Shown piece by piece: positions 50,736-59,604 of a stretch of 64,000 nucleotides of DNA; position 1 is the stretch's first letter; every line of letters starts with the position of its first letter. The position numbers and the translations under genes are program-made. This DNA comes from JBEEOW01 sp041191405 (GTDB lineage Bacteria; Bacteroidota; Bacteroidia; Cytophagales; UBA9547). The stretch spans positions 1 to 64,000 of the forward strand of contig JBEEOW010000024.1 of assembly GCA_041191405.1 (NCBI GenBank). Direction: 5' to 3'. Below the pieces are notes generated by a model, which did no database searches, was not told the DNA's origin, and saw nothing but the letters and a program-made list of their open reading frames with translations.

Positions 50736-52160
50736 AACAATACTTAATTTAATCATGTTAGTTAAACGTTTCTCATCAACTGGCATAGTACCAGTATTTA
50801 CAACTAAATCGCCTTTTTTCAAATAACCACCATTAATAAGTGTTTTATTGATTTGAGCTAAAGTTTCGTCAGTAGTTTTAAAGTTTTCTTGATAAAATGC
50901 TGTAACACCCCAAGATAAATTCAATGTATTAACTAAAGCTTTGTTATCAGTGAAAATAAAGATATTCGATTCTGGACGAACACTAGATACTTTAAATGCA
51001 GTATATCCTGATTTTGACATACCAATAATTGCTTTTGCATCAGTATCAGCAGCTAATCTACAAGCAGTTGTGATAACACTTTCGTTATGAAATGTTTTTG
51101 AAGTAGGATTTAACTCGTACTCTTTGTTGTAGATATTAACGTTAGCCTCAATGTTTTGGATAATGCTAACCATTGCTTGAATAGTTTGTAATGGATACAT
51201 ACCTGAAGCAGTTTCAGCACTTAACATTACAGCATCAGCTCCGTCCATTACAGCATTTGCAACATCACTTGCCTCTGCACGAGTTGGACGTGGATTAGTA
51301 ATCATACTCTCCATCATTTGCGTTGCAACAATTACTGGTTTAGCAGCAATATTACATTTTTTGATAAGCATTTTTTGTGCTACTGGTACATCAGCCATTG
51401 GAATTTCAACCCCAAGGTCACCACGAGCTACCATCACCGCATCAGTTGCTTTGATAATTCCATCAATATTAGCTAACGCCTCTGGTTTCTCAATTTTAGC
51501 TACAACTTTCGCATCTGATTTGTGTTCAGCGATAATATTTTTAATATCGTCAATATCTTCTGCTCTACGAACAAATGATAAAGCTATCCAATCAACTTTG
51601 TTTTGGATACCAAAAATTAAATCTTCTTTATCTTTTTCAGTTAATGATGGTGCAGATACATCTGTATTTGGTAAATTAATACCTTTTTTAGATTTTAAAA
51701 TTCCACCATAAACTACCTCAGTAACAATTTCTTTTACTCCATCAGTACTGATAACTTTTAATTCTAAGTTACCATCATCAATCAATATTTGGTCACCAGC
51801 TTTAACATCTCTTGGCATTGCAGTGTAAGAAGTATAAATTCTTTCGCTGTTACCAATTAATTTTTCAGTAGTGATAATTAATTTATTTCCAGCTACAATA
51901 GGCACACCATTGTTTTCAACTTCACCAGTTCTAATTTTAGGACCTTGTAAATCTTGAAGAAGACTAATATTAGTATTATGCTTTTCATTAATTTCTCTAA
52001 CAAAATTAATCACCTTTAAGTGATCTTCATGGCTACCATGAGAGAAATTAAGCCTGAAGATATTTACTCCAGCTTTAACTAACTCCAACAAAGTCTCAGG
52101 ATTATTAGACGCTGGACCAACAGTTGCAACAATCTTTGTTTTCTTCAATAGTGTACTCAT
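50730..52160 (-). CDS. pyk: Pyruvate kinase
   Basis: A 476-residue glycolytic enzyme making pyruvate and ATP from phosphoenolpyruvate. The N-terminal TKIVATVGPASNN, LQDLQGPKIRTG, the active-site segments KVVAKIEKPEALANID and MVARGDLGVEIP, and the TQMMESM motif with the PTRAEASDVANAV helix are complete. The C-terminal regulatory domain is present. It follows the IPExxxVDY gene with a seven-base gap, forming the usual Bacteroidota pair. Confidence 0.98.
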   Translation of the reverse strand: MSTLLKKTKIVATVGPASNNPETLLELVKAGVNIFRLNFSHGSHEDHLKVINFVREINEKHNTNISLLQDLQGPKIRTGEVENNGVPIVAGNKLIITTEKLIGNSERIYTSYTAMPRDVKAGDQILIDDGNLELKVISTDGVKEIVTEVVYGGILKSKKGINLPNTDVSAPSLTEKDKEDLIFGIQNKVDWIALSFVRRAEDIDDIKNIIAEHKSDAKVVAKIEKPEALANIDGIIKATDAVMVARGDLGVEIPMADVPVAQKMLIKKCNIAAKPVIVATQMMESMITNPRPTRAEASDVANAVMDGADAVMLSAETASGMYPLQTIQAMVSIIQNIEANVNIYNKEYELNPTSKTFHNESVITTACRLAADTDAKAIIGMSKSGYTAFKVSSVRPESNIFIFTDNKALVNTLNLSWGVTAFYQENFKTTDETLAQINKTLINGGYLKKGDLVVNTGTMPVDEKRLTNMIKLSIVE

Positions 52161-52167
52161 TATAATA

Positions 52168-52599
52168 TTAAAATAATAGGTTCTCTTTAGATGATAATTT
52201 TTCTACATTCACTAATTCAACAAGTTGAACTTGCTGCATTAATTTTATTTGGCTAAGATAAACATTTATTTCCTCAACTGAAAGCTCAGTGTCTATTTTT
52301 AGCAAATAGTCATATTGCTTTAACTCTGGAATAACAAATGGTTTAGCTACGTTAGTGCTATCAACGGCTTTATTTTTTAGCAGCCTAAAACTACTATATT
52401 CTGCATCAAATAAAAAATTTGAAACTAAAAATCTCCTTCCTTTTGTTAAATTATATTCTAAATCGGGTTCTTTGGCTAATGAAATGTTCAATTCTTTATT
52501 AAGATGCCATGCTAATTTATACTCTTTTGACGATGAAACCATTGCAATTAAATGGAATTCATACTCATAATCCATTTCAAGTTTACTAGGTTTTGCCAT
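52168..52599 (-). CDS. IPExxxVDY family protein
   Basis: A 143-residue Bacteroidota-specific protein of unknown function, named for the motif IPExxxVDY; here it reads IPELKQYDY near residue 90, with V replaced by Y. No signal or membrane span, so it is cytoplasmic. It is found next to pyk in this phylum, here seven bases upstream of it, which suggests co-expression with glycolysis. A heptad array lies immediately upstream of its ATG. Confidence 0.9.
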   Translation of the reverse strand: MAKPSKLEMDYEYEFHLIAMVSSSKEYKLAWHLNKELNISLAKEPDLEYNLTKGRRFLVSNFLFDAEYSSFRLLKNKAVDSTNVAKPFVIPELKQYDYLLKIDTELSVEEINVYLSQIKLMQQVQLVELVNVEKLSSKENLLF

Positions 52600-52603
52600 T
52601 TTT

Positions 52604-52638
52604 AAGTTAAGGGTTGAGAGTTAAGTGTAAAGAGTTTT
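52604..52638. repeat. Heptad array upstream of IPExxxVDY
   Basis: Five units in phase: AAGTTAA, GGGTTGA, GAGTTAA, GTGTAAA, GAGTTTT. It lies directly before the start codon rather than at a 3' end. Confidence 0.88.
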
Positions 52639-52774
52639 GTGCTAAATTTATTCTATACATGTTTCATATTAGCTCAAAATTAAAACATTAAACTATCTCG
52701 TCAAAATAAAAAAGATACATAACAATACACAAAACATATTATACCTTTTAATACATGAAAACAATATTAAACTA

Positions 52775-52819
52775 AAAAAGGTGTTTAAGTAAATTTAAAA
52801 TCTACCTAAACACCTTTTT
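52775..52819 (-). terminator. Intrinsic terminator after tsf
   Basis: A 13-bp stem, AAAAAGGTGTTTA (52775-52787) with TAAACACCTTTTT (52807-52819), followed by T on the minus strand. It abuts a heptad array on its right side. Confidence 0.93.
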
Positions 52820-52852
52820 ATTAATTACTAATTAATAATTATTAATTAATAT
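52818..52852. repeat. Heptad array between tsf and its terminator
   Basis: TTATTAA/TTACTAA/TTAATAA units, five in phase, filling the gap between the tsf stop and its terminator hairpin. Confidence 0.85.
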
Positions 52853-53698
52853 CTATGCTCCAATTGCAATTCTTTTGAATTCAGCAACAGTTAAACCTTT
52901 GTTAACTGAATCAAGCACTTGTGCAACTGATTTAGAAGTATCTTTAACAAATTCTTGGTTTAATAAAGTACTATCTTTGTAGAATTTATTTAATTTACCA
53001 AGAGCAATTTTTTCTAACATTTCTTCTGGTTTACCTTCAGCACGAGCTTGCTCTTTACCTACTTCGATTTCTCTAGCTACGATAGAAGCATCAACTCCGT
53101 CTTTATCAACAGCAATTGGACGCATTGCAGCAATTTGCATCGCAACATCTTTACCAATAGCCTCAACATCAGCCGAACCTACATTTTTCAATGAAACTAA
53201 TACTGCTAATTTACCATTAGAGTGAATGTATGAAACGATTTTCTCGCCAACTACATTTTCGAAACTAGTGATAGCTAATTTCTCACCTGTTTTACCAGTT
53301 AATTCAGTAATAGCCTCTTCAACAGTTCTACCATCAGCAAAAGTTAAAGCAGAAACTTCTTCAGCAGTTTTAGCATCTTTGTTAACAGCTAAATCTAAAA
53401 TAGCTTGTGCTAAGTTTTTGAAATCTTCAACTTTAGAAACTGGCTCAGTTTCACAAGCAAAAGCTAACAATTTAGCATTAGTAGCGTCAGCGTTTAAGTT
53501 AACTAATACTGTACCTTCAGAAGTAGCATTTCCAGCACGAGCTGCAGATACTTTTTGACCTTTTTTACGTAGAAAATCTACAGCTTTTTCAAAATCGCCT
53601 TCAGCTTCTACTAAAGCTTTTTTGCAATCCATCATACCTGCACCAGTCATTTGGCGCAATTTGTTTACATCCGCTGCGGTAATTGTAGCTACTGACAT
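52853..53698 (-). CDS. tsf: Elongation factor Ts
   Basis: A 281-residue guanine-nucleotide exchange factor for EF-Tu. The N-terminal UBA-like segment with VNKLRQMTGAGMMDCKKALVEAEGD and the LRKKGQKVSAARAGNATSEG region are conserved, and the core and coiled-coil domains are complete. It is last in the rplM-rpsI-rpsB-tsf cluster. A strong hairpin lies between rpsB and tsf. Confidence 0.98.
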   Translation of the reverse strand: MSVATITAADVNKLRQMTGAGMMDCKKALVEAEGDFEKAVDFLRKKGQKVSAARAGNATSEGTVLVNLNADATNAKLLAFACETEPVSKVEDFKNLAQAILDLAVNKDAKTAEEVSALTFADGRTVEEAITELTGKTGEKLAITSFENVVGEKIVSYIHSNGKLAVLVSLKNVGSADVEAIGKDVAMQIAAMRPIAVDKDGVDASIVAREIEVGKEQARAEGKPEEMLEKIALGKLNKFYKDSTLLNQEFVKDTSKSVAQVLDSVNKGLTVAEFKRIAIGA

Positions 53699-53743
53699 AT
53701 ATTTTTTTGTTTTAAATTTTATTACAATTAGATATAACTTAAA

Positions 53744-53791
53744 AAAAGAAGTTGAACAATAAATATAATCATTTAAAGTTCAACTTCTTTT
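53744..53791 (-). terminator. Hairpin between rpsB and tsf
   Basis: A 14-bp perfect stem, AAAAGAAGTTGAAC (53744-53757) with GTTCAACTTCTTTT (53778-53791), followed on the minus strand by T-rich sequence. An intrinsic terminator or attenuator that would lower tsf expression. Confidence 0.88.
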
Positions 53792-53821
53792 AAGAAACTG
53801 TGAAATTTCTATTAAATATAA

Positions 53822-54586
53822 TTATGCTTCAGACTCTTCTTTTTGAGCTTTAGCTACCTCATCTTCTTTAGCTCTTTCTTCATCTTCTTCTTTACTTTTC
53901 TTACGCTCTACTAAAGCTTCTTCAATAGCTTGTCCGATGTAACCAGTAAGAATAGCGATAGATTTGAAAGCATCGTCATTACCAGGAATAACGTAATCAA
54001 CATTGTCAGGATTAGAGTTAGTATCTACAACAGCAAATACAGGAATTCCTAATCTTTGAGCTTCAGCGATTGCGATATGCTCTTTTTTCGCATCAATAAC
54101 GAAAAGAGCTGCTGGTAAACGAGTTAAGTCAGCAATACCACCTAATACACGCTCTAACTTTTCTCTCTCACGAGTGATAGTTAATTGTTCACGCTTAGCG
54201 ATGCTTTTGTAAGCCTCGTCTTTAACCAATTTGTCAATAGTTGACATTTTTTTAAGCGATTTACGTATAGTAGCAAAGTTGGTAAGCATACCACCTAACC
54301 ATCTATCAGTAACGAAAGGCATTTTTAAACGTTTAGCTTCAGCAGTAACAAACTCTCTAGCTTGTTTTTTTGTAGCAACGAATAATACTTTACGTCCAGA
54401 TTTTACGATATTTTTGATTGCCGCTTGCGCATCTTCAAGACAAGCTGCAGTTTTGTTAAGGTCAATGATATGAATCCCGTTACGCTCCATAAAAATATAT
54501 GGTGCCATTTTTGGATTCCATTTCCTTGTTAGGTGACCGAAGTGTACACCCGCCTCTAAAAGGTCTTTATATTCTACTTTTGACAT
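53822..54586 (-). CDS. rpsB: 30S ribosomal protein S2
   Basis: A 254-residue small-subunit protein. The start MSKVEYKDLLEAGVHFGHLTRKWNPKMAPYI is typical; mid segments RWLGGMLTNF, NPDNVDYVIPGND and the acidic C-terminal tail (about 225-254) fit Bacteroidota S2. It lies 42 bp after rpsI, and continues into tsf past a hairpin. Confidence 0.98.
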   Translation of the reverse strand: MSKVEYKDLLEAGVHFGHLTRKWNPKMAPYIFMERNGIHIIDLNKTAACLEDAQAAIKNIVKSGRKVLFVATKKQAREFVTAEAKRLKMPFVTDRWLGGMLTNFATIRKSLKKMSTIDKLVKDEAYKSIAKREQLTITREREKLERVLGGIADLTRLPAALFVIDAKKEHIAIAEAQRLGIPVFAVVDTNSNPDNVDYVIPGNDDAFKSIAILTGYIGQAIEEALVERKKSKEEDEERAKEDEVAKAQKEESEA

Positions 54587-54628
54587 TAGTGTGAGTAGTA
54601 ATAAATGAGATAAATTTGGAGATAATTC

Positions 54629-55015
54629 TTAACGTTTACTGAATTGGAAACGTTTTCTCGCTTTAGCACGACCTGGTTTTTTACGTTCAACCATACGTGG
54701 ATCACGAGTTAAGAATCCTTCTTTTTTCAATGCAGGACGTTGCTCAGCATCTTGTTCACATAAAGCACGAGATAATGCGTGTCTAACAGCCTCAGCCTGA
54801 CCAGCAACTCCTCCACCTCTTACGTTTACAATAATATCAAGTTTTCCTAATTGTTCAGTTACAGCTAAAGGCTGATTAACAACTACTTGTAGTGTTTCGG
54901 CAGGAAAATACTCTTTGTAATCCCTTTTATTCACAGTAATATTACCTGTGCCTGGTTTTACAAAAATACGCGCAACAGCGGTTTTTCTTCTACCGATGGT
55001 ATTGATAACTTCCAT
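54629..55015 (-). CDS. rpsI: 30S ribosomal protein S9
   Basis: 128 residues. The C-terminal KKPGRAKARKRFQFSKR tail, which reaches the decoding site, and the GRRKTAVARIFVKPGTGN start are standard. Seven bases after the rplM stop, so they form an operon. Confidence 0.98.
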   Translation of the reverse strand: MEVINTIGRRKTAVARIFVKPGTGNITVNKRDYKEYFPAETLQVVVNQPLAVTEQLGKLDIIVNVRGGGVAGQAEAVRHALSRALCEQDAEQRPALKKEGFLTRDPRMVERKKPGRAKARKRFQFSKR

Positions 55016-55022
55016 CTATGTA

Positions 55023-55466
55023 TTAAAGCTTAATTGCAGTTGGTTTTTGAGCTTCATGTGGGTGAGTTGCACCTTCATAAACAAAAAGATTAGTAAACAA
55101 TCTTCTTCCTAGTCTATTTTTGGGTAACATACCTTTTACAGCGTGCTCAATTACAGAAGCTGGACGTTTCGCTAAAACTTCTTTTGGAGTTTTGAAACGC
55201 TGACCTCCTGGATAACCTGTATGAGAAACATACACTTTGTCATCCATTTTTTTACCAGTAAGTCTTACCTTACCAGCGTTGATAACAATTACGTTATCGC
55301 CACAATCAACATGTGGAGTATAAGAAGCTTTGTGTTTGCCTCTTAAAATTTTAGCAATTTCACTAGATACACGACCTAATATTGCTTGCTCAGCATCAAC
55401 GATTACCCATTTTTTTTCAACGGTACCTTTGTTTGCTAAGATGGTTTTATAACTTAAAGTATCCAA
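55023..55466 (-). CDS. rplM: 50S ribosomal protein L13
   Basis: 147 residues. Conserved VIVDAEQAILGRVSSEIAKILRGKHKA and the GMLPKNRLGR motif are present. First gene of rplM-rpsI-rpsB-tsf, with a consensus promoter 65 bp upstream. Confidence 0.98.
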   Translation of the reverse strand: MDTLSYKTILANKGTVEKKWVIVDAEQAILGRVSSEIAKILRGKHKASYTPHVDCGDNVIVINAGKVRLTGKKMDDKVYVSHTGYPGGQRFKTPKEVLAKRPASVIEHAVKGMLPKNRLGRRLFTNLFVYEGATHPHEAQKPTAIKL

Positions 55467-55530
55467 TTTATTAGAATTATTTCTGGTATTTCAATACGGA
55501 CATACCTTACCCTATAATAGAGAAGGACTG

Positions 55531-55561
55531 CAAAGGTAGTATTATTAAAATTTAATTGCAA
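55531..55561 (-). promoter_or_regulatory. Promoter of rplM-rpsI-rpsB-tsf
   Basis: Minus strand: TTG (55561-55559), 20 nt, TACCTTTG (55538-55531), an exact -7 match. The untranslated leader before rplM would be about 60 nt, long enough for L13 or other leader control, though I see no known motif. Confidence 0.65.
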
Positions 55562-55604
55562 TAGTTTTCAAGAAAATAGCATAATTATTTTCAAGCATAA
55601 AACT

Positions 55605-55653
55605 TACAGCTCCTTATAAAAAGTAAAAGCCGAGAAAATCTCGGCTTTTACTT
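55605..55653 (-). terminator. Intrinsic terminator after the 55677 lipoprotein gene
   Basis: A 15-bp perfect stem, AAGTAAAAGCCGAGA (55621-55635) with TCTCGGCTTTTACTT (55639-55653), then T on the minus strand. It ends the TonB-receptor/lipoprotein unit. Confidence 0.95.
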
Positions 55654-55676
55654 TAGGAATAATAGTGTTTATAAAA

Positions 55677-56162
55677 CTATTTTGTAAGTGCAACTTTATC
55701 AGTTGTCAATTTAACTCCATAAGAAGTTGACATACTATAAGGATCAATTACAATCATTGAGAAAACAGTTTTGCTGTCAATCTTAGGTAATGTAATTGAA
55801 TAATTCAACACTTGAGGTGTATTTGCAGGTCTATATTTACTATTTGGTGGCGTTGCCAAAATAGTATCAGTACCAGCAATTAACTTCATTGTACCTCCCC
55901 ATGTTCCATCATGGAAACTTACTTGAGAAATACCATTTTTACTACTCGTAGAAAAAAACAGTTTTACTGAACTTGCAGAATCTACAACCATATCATTACC
56001 AGCAGCAATTTTTTTAGGAACACCATTTAAAGGAGTAACTAATACAGAATCTAAAGTAACAGTTGGTGCAGGATTTAAATTCCAGTCAGTATCTTTTCTA
56101 CAGCTAGTTATCGATAATGCAGCTAAAGCTAAAATCGAAACATTTATAAATATCTTTTTCAT
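55677..56162 (-). CDS. Lipoprotein partner of the TonB receptor
   Basis: 161 residues with a lipoprotein signal (lipobox ITSC, C21). The mature part is beta-rich with many Ser, Thr, Pro and Lys residues and no recognised family. It lies 20 bp downstream of the TonB-dependent receptor on the same strand and shares its transcript. SusD-like proteins are much larger, so this is a small accessory lipoprotein, maybe a surface-exposed partner of the receptor; that role is inference. Confidence 0.78.
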   Translation of the reverse strand: MKKIFINVSILALAALSITSCRKDTDWNLNPAPTVTLDSVLVTPLNGVPKKIAAGNDMVVDSASSVKLFFSTSSKNGISQVSFHDGTWGGTMKLIAGTDTILATPPNSKYRPANTPQVLNYSITLPKIDSKTVFSMIVIDPYSMSTSYGVKLTTDKVALTK

Positions 56163-56182
56163 TTTAATTACAGATTTAGAGA

Positions 56183-58420
56183 TTAAAATTTATATGAAAC
56201 AGTTGCTAAGAAAGTTCTTGGAGCACCAGGTACATTCAATTGTCTTGAACCAAAGAATGCAGGAGTAATATAAGCTGTATTAGCTAAATTTCTGATTTGT
56301 AACTCTAAACTTAAATCATTAGTTAACTCACCCATCATATTTAAGTCAATCAAAGTTTGTCCACCGTAAGTTTGGTTAAAATCATCAGCAGTTGAACCAC
56401 TTCTTCTCCAAGGAGAGAAACCTCCAATTCTATATGATTGAATAGTACTTGCAACTAAAGTGAAAGACATTTTAACTGGTACAAATACTGAATAAGTAGC
56501 CATTGCATTCCATTTGTTTGTTGGAACATTAAATGCATCTCCACCAGCGATAGTATCTTTAGTACCTGGTAATACAACAGTTGGCATTTTAGCTTTTGCC
56601 ATTGCAAAGTTACCTCCTATTTTCAAGTTTTTGATTGGTTGCACTTGTGCCTCAATCTCAAAACCATTTGCAGTAATATCTCCTGAAATATTTTGAGTAA
56701 TTGCTTGCCCCTGACTACCATTCACACCCGGAGTTTGACCTCTGTAAAGTGCATTTTGAGTAGTATTGCTAAATACAGTTGCAGATGCACTAATTATTGA
56801 TTTAGAGTATGTAATCGCAGCCTCATAGTTATCAATAGTTTCTGCATTTAAAATTGGCACATTTGCAGCATCTGCTACTTTATCTTTATCACCTGAACGC
56901 AATAAAATACTTTTTGCTTCCTCGTTACCTCCAACTTCTTTAATCATAGGCGCTCTTAAAGCTTTACCATACATCAACTTAACGTTTAATGCATCAGTTA
57001 CTTTTTGAACTATTGCGATACGAGGAGATAATTGGTCGTATTTATTGGTTTGCTTACCATCAGCTGCTGCTAATACACGCCCCATATCCATACGAGCACC
57101 AGCTGTAATAATTAATCCACTTAAGAAATTAACATTGTACTGCGCTTGACCATATACAGAATAAGTGTTGTAAGTTGATGTTCTTGAAGAAAAGTCAGCA
57201 CTATAGTTAAATAATGCACCTTGATCTTTTAAAATATAATAGATATAACTTTCAGGCGCACCTGTACCATATCTAGACAAGAAGTTAACACCTCCAACTA
57301 AAGTTAAGTTTTTGCTAGCTGCATAGTTTGCCTCACCTTTGAACTCGGTTTCTGCGACATTGTATTTAAATGCTGAAATACCTGCGCCACTCCAGAAAAG
57401 ACCAGCTTGCCATCCGTTAGAACCAACATACTTTTCTGAAGAAATATTTCTTTTTAAGAAAGTATTGATAGTTAATTTCTCAGAAAGTTTTCTATCGTAT
57501 TTAACGTATGGAATAAAAGTTTCAAACTGAGATTCGGTAAATGGGTATGTTTGATTTTGTTGATCCATCCACCAGTCACCTAAACCACTTGAACGTTTCA
57601 TATAAATAGTACCTGTACTTAATCCTTTCAAGTGACCTTTTAATAATTTGTAACTTGAATTCATGTAATAAGCAGTACTATAATCTATATATCTAGATAA
57701 ATCATCTTTGGTTTTGCCATTACCCAAATATTGGTTTGTAGATTCTTTACCATAATAACCTGCAGTAATATCAATTACACCTTCGTCGGTACGAGCCTCA
57801 ACGTCAAGCATAATTCTTTTTTTCATATCGTAGTTACCGCCAGAAACTTTTGAATCAACTTTAACTCCATTAGTTTCTAATTCTTTAGAAACAATGTTTA
57901 TAACCCCGTTAAATGCAGAAATACCATAAAGTGCAGAACCAGGTCCACGAAGAAACTCAACTCGTTTTGCACTTAATAATGGTAACTCCTCCATAGATGG
58001 AGCCATATTAGCCCTTGCATTATAAACAGGGATACCATCAATAAGTACAACGTGTTTGTTGTTATCAAAACCTCCAGATGTATATTGCCCCCTTGTTTCG
58101 AATTGCTGAACGTTAAGTCCTCTAATTGCAGAATAACCTGGTGTAATACTTGCTAAATCGGCTAAAGTGTAGTAACCTAAACGCTCAATATCTCTATCAG
58201 AATATGCGGTAATGGAACCTGGAGCATCTGTAATTTTCTCAGCTTTTTTAGATGCAACAGTTACTTTCATGTTAATTAAGTCTTCAAGAGACATATCTAA
58301 CAAACTGTTGGTAGTATCATTATCTAAAGCTACATTATTTTGTGCTTTAGCTTCCATCAATCCTAAGCTAGATAAACCAAGTAGTGATAGACCTAAAAAA
58401 AACGTACTTTTTTTAATCAT
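56183..58420 (-). CDS. TonB-dependent outer-membrane receptor
   Basis: 745 residues. The signal peptide ends at MEAKAQ (residue ~27). The plug domain (about 55-185) contains APGSITAYSDRDIERLGY, VVLIDGIPVYN, RVEFLRGPGSALYGISAFNGVINIVSK. A 22-strand-type barrel follows, ending in the terminal aromatic strand FLATVSYKF. It imports a large nutrient using TonB energy; it lacks the N-terminal carboxypeptidase-like domain of SusC, so a Cir/FepA/BtuB-like siderophore, metal or vitamin receptor is more likely. The leader carries a candidate structured RNA and the gene is followed by a small lipoprotein gene. Confidence 0.95.
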   Translation of the reverse strand: MIKKSTFFLGLSLLGLSSLGLMEAKAQNNVALDNDTTNSLLDMSLEDLINMKVTVASKKAEKITDAPGSITAYSDRDIERLGYYTLADLASITPGYSAIRGLNVQQFETRGQYTSGGFDNNKHVVLIDGIPVYNARANMAPSMEELPLLSAKRVEFLRGPGSALYGISAFNGVINIVSKELETNGVKVDSKVSGGNYDMKKRIMLDVEARTDEGVIDITAGYYGKESTNQYLGNGKTKDDLSRYIDYSTAYYMNSSYKLLKGHLKGLSTGTIYMKRSSGLGDWWMDQQNQTYPFTESQFETFIPYVKYDRKLSEKLTINTFLKRNISSEKYVGSNGWQAGLFWSGAGISAFKYNVAETEFKGEANYAASKNLTLVGGVNFLSRYGTGAPESYIYYILKDQGALFNYSADFSSRTSTYNTYSVYGQAQYNVNFLSGLIITAGARMDMGRVLAAADGKQTNKYDQLSPRIAIVQKVTDALNVKLMYGKALRAPMIKEVGGNEEAKSILLRSGDKDKVADAANVPILNAETIDNYEAAITYSKSIISASATVFSNTTQNALYRGQTPGVNGSQGQAITQNISGDITANGFEIEAQVQPIKNLKIGGNFAMAKAKMPTVVLPGTKDTIAGGDAFNVPTNKWNAMATYSVFVPVKMSFTLVASTIQSYRIGGFSPWRRSGSTADDFNQTYGGQTLIDLNMMGELTNDLSLELQIRNLANTAYITPAFFGSRQLNVPGAPRTFLATVSYKF

Positions 58421-58459
58421 TGTGTTAAGATTTTGGGTAATATAGAGTGTATTTTAAAA

Positions 58460-58530
58460 GATTTAGATACAATATAGGCATCCCACCAACACTCGAAAAA
58501 TTGAATCATTCAACATCGGGTATCTAAATC
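58460..58530 (-). ncRNA. Candidate structured 5' leader of the TonB receptor
   Basis: GTATCTAAATC (58520-58530) and GATTTAGATAC (58460-58470) pair perfectly over 11 bp and enclose a 49-nt segment. That segment has its own small hairpin (TTGAA-TGA-TTCAA on the minus strand). It ends about 40 nt before the receptor start. I could not match it to any riboswitch class I know; it could be a cis-regulatory RNA or a chance fold. Confidence 0.45.
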
Positions 58531-58624
58531 CTTGACACCTTTTACTAAAAACCAAAAATAAAGGTTACAATTGTTTACCATATTTGTTCTAAGAATAATT
58601 GAAAAATATATACAAAATAAATAA

Positions 58625-59542
58625 TTAAGCACTTTTAACTCCCCTATTTCTAGGATGAAAAGTATTAATAATTGATTTTAAATAATCAGAATTTAAATGC
58701 GTGTATATTTCGGTTGTTGTAATAGATTCGTGACCGAGCATTTCTTGTACTGCTCTTAAATCTGCTCCACCTTCAATTAAATGTGTGGCAAATGAATGCC
58801 TAAATGTGTGTGGACTAACATTTTTTTCAATTCCAGCTTCTAAACACAACTTTTTTACTATCATAAAAATCATTTCTCTTGACAAAGAAGCACCTCTTCT
58901 ATTCAAAAAAACATAATTTTCATATCCTTTTTTGATTAGCATTTGTGAACGTATTTGTTCCACGTAAATTGAAACAAACTTCTTTGCATCATCGCCAATT
59001 GGAACTAATCGTTCTTTATTTCCTTTTCCAATTACTCTTAAAAAATCGAGTTCAAACATTAATTGATGTAATTTCAAATTCACTAATTCAGATACACGCA
59101 AACCTGAACTATATAAAGTTTCCAGCATTGCACGGTTGCGTGCACCTTCGGGTGTGCTCAAATCTATCACTGCAAAAAGTTGCTCTATTTCTTCAAAGTC
59201 TAACACATCAGGTAAATGCCTGCCAAGTTTTGGTGCCTCAATTACATCTGCTGGACTTTCAGTTATAATTTCTTCTATCTGTAAAAAATTAAAAAATGCT
59301 TTAATTCCAGATAAAATTCGTGCTTGTGAATAGGCTGACAAACCCAAATCATTTAAATAACCCAGCATTTCGCTGATGTGATTGGTATTTATTGATTGAA
59401 AACCACCATTATAATCCTGTAATTCAAGATATTGTTGTAACTTTTGAATATCTCGCAAATAGGCTTCAATAGAGTTAGTACTTAATGAACGTTCTAACTT
59501 TAAATAATTTTTAAATTGCCTTATTGTGGTTTCCCATTGCAT
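58625..59542 (-). CDS. xerD: Tyrosine recombinase XerD-like
   Basis: A 305-residue site-specific recombinase for chromosome dimer resolution. The N-terminal SAM-like DNA-binding domain is followed by a catalytic domain with R149 (SGLRVSEL), the lysine beta-hairpin GKGNKERLVP, H245-x-x-R248 (HTFRHSFATHL), the LGHES histidine and nucleophile Y280 (TEIYTHL). It is not near a phage or integron, so it is the housekeeping enzyme; a XerC/XerD label is by best resemblance. Divergent from aroQ. Confidence 0.93.
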   Translation of the reverse strand: MQWETTIRQFKNYLKLERSLSTNSIEAYLRDIQKLQQYLELQDYNGGFQSINTNHISEMLGYLNDLGLSAYSQARILSGIKAFFNFLQIEEIITESPADVIEAPKLGRHLPDVLDFEEIEQLFAVIDLSTPEGARNRAMLETLYSSGLRVSELVNLKLHQLMFELDFLRVIGKGNKERLVPIGDDAKKFVSIYVEQIRSQMLIKKGYENYVFLNRRGASLSREMIFMIVKKLCLEAGIEKNVSPHTFRHSFATHLIEGGADLRAVQEMLGHESITTTEIYTHLNSDYLKSIINTFHPRNRGVKSA

Positions 59543-59604
59543 AAATACTATTTTTACAAAAGAAATTTATTGAAATTGCAATCGCTAATTTTATTGGAGA
59601 AATT

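Noticed and set aside
58625..59542. Recombinase as phage or integron integrase
   Set aside because: No att sites, cassettes or phage genes nearby; sequence and length fit housekeeping XerC/D.
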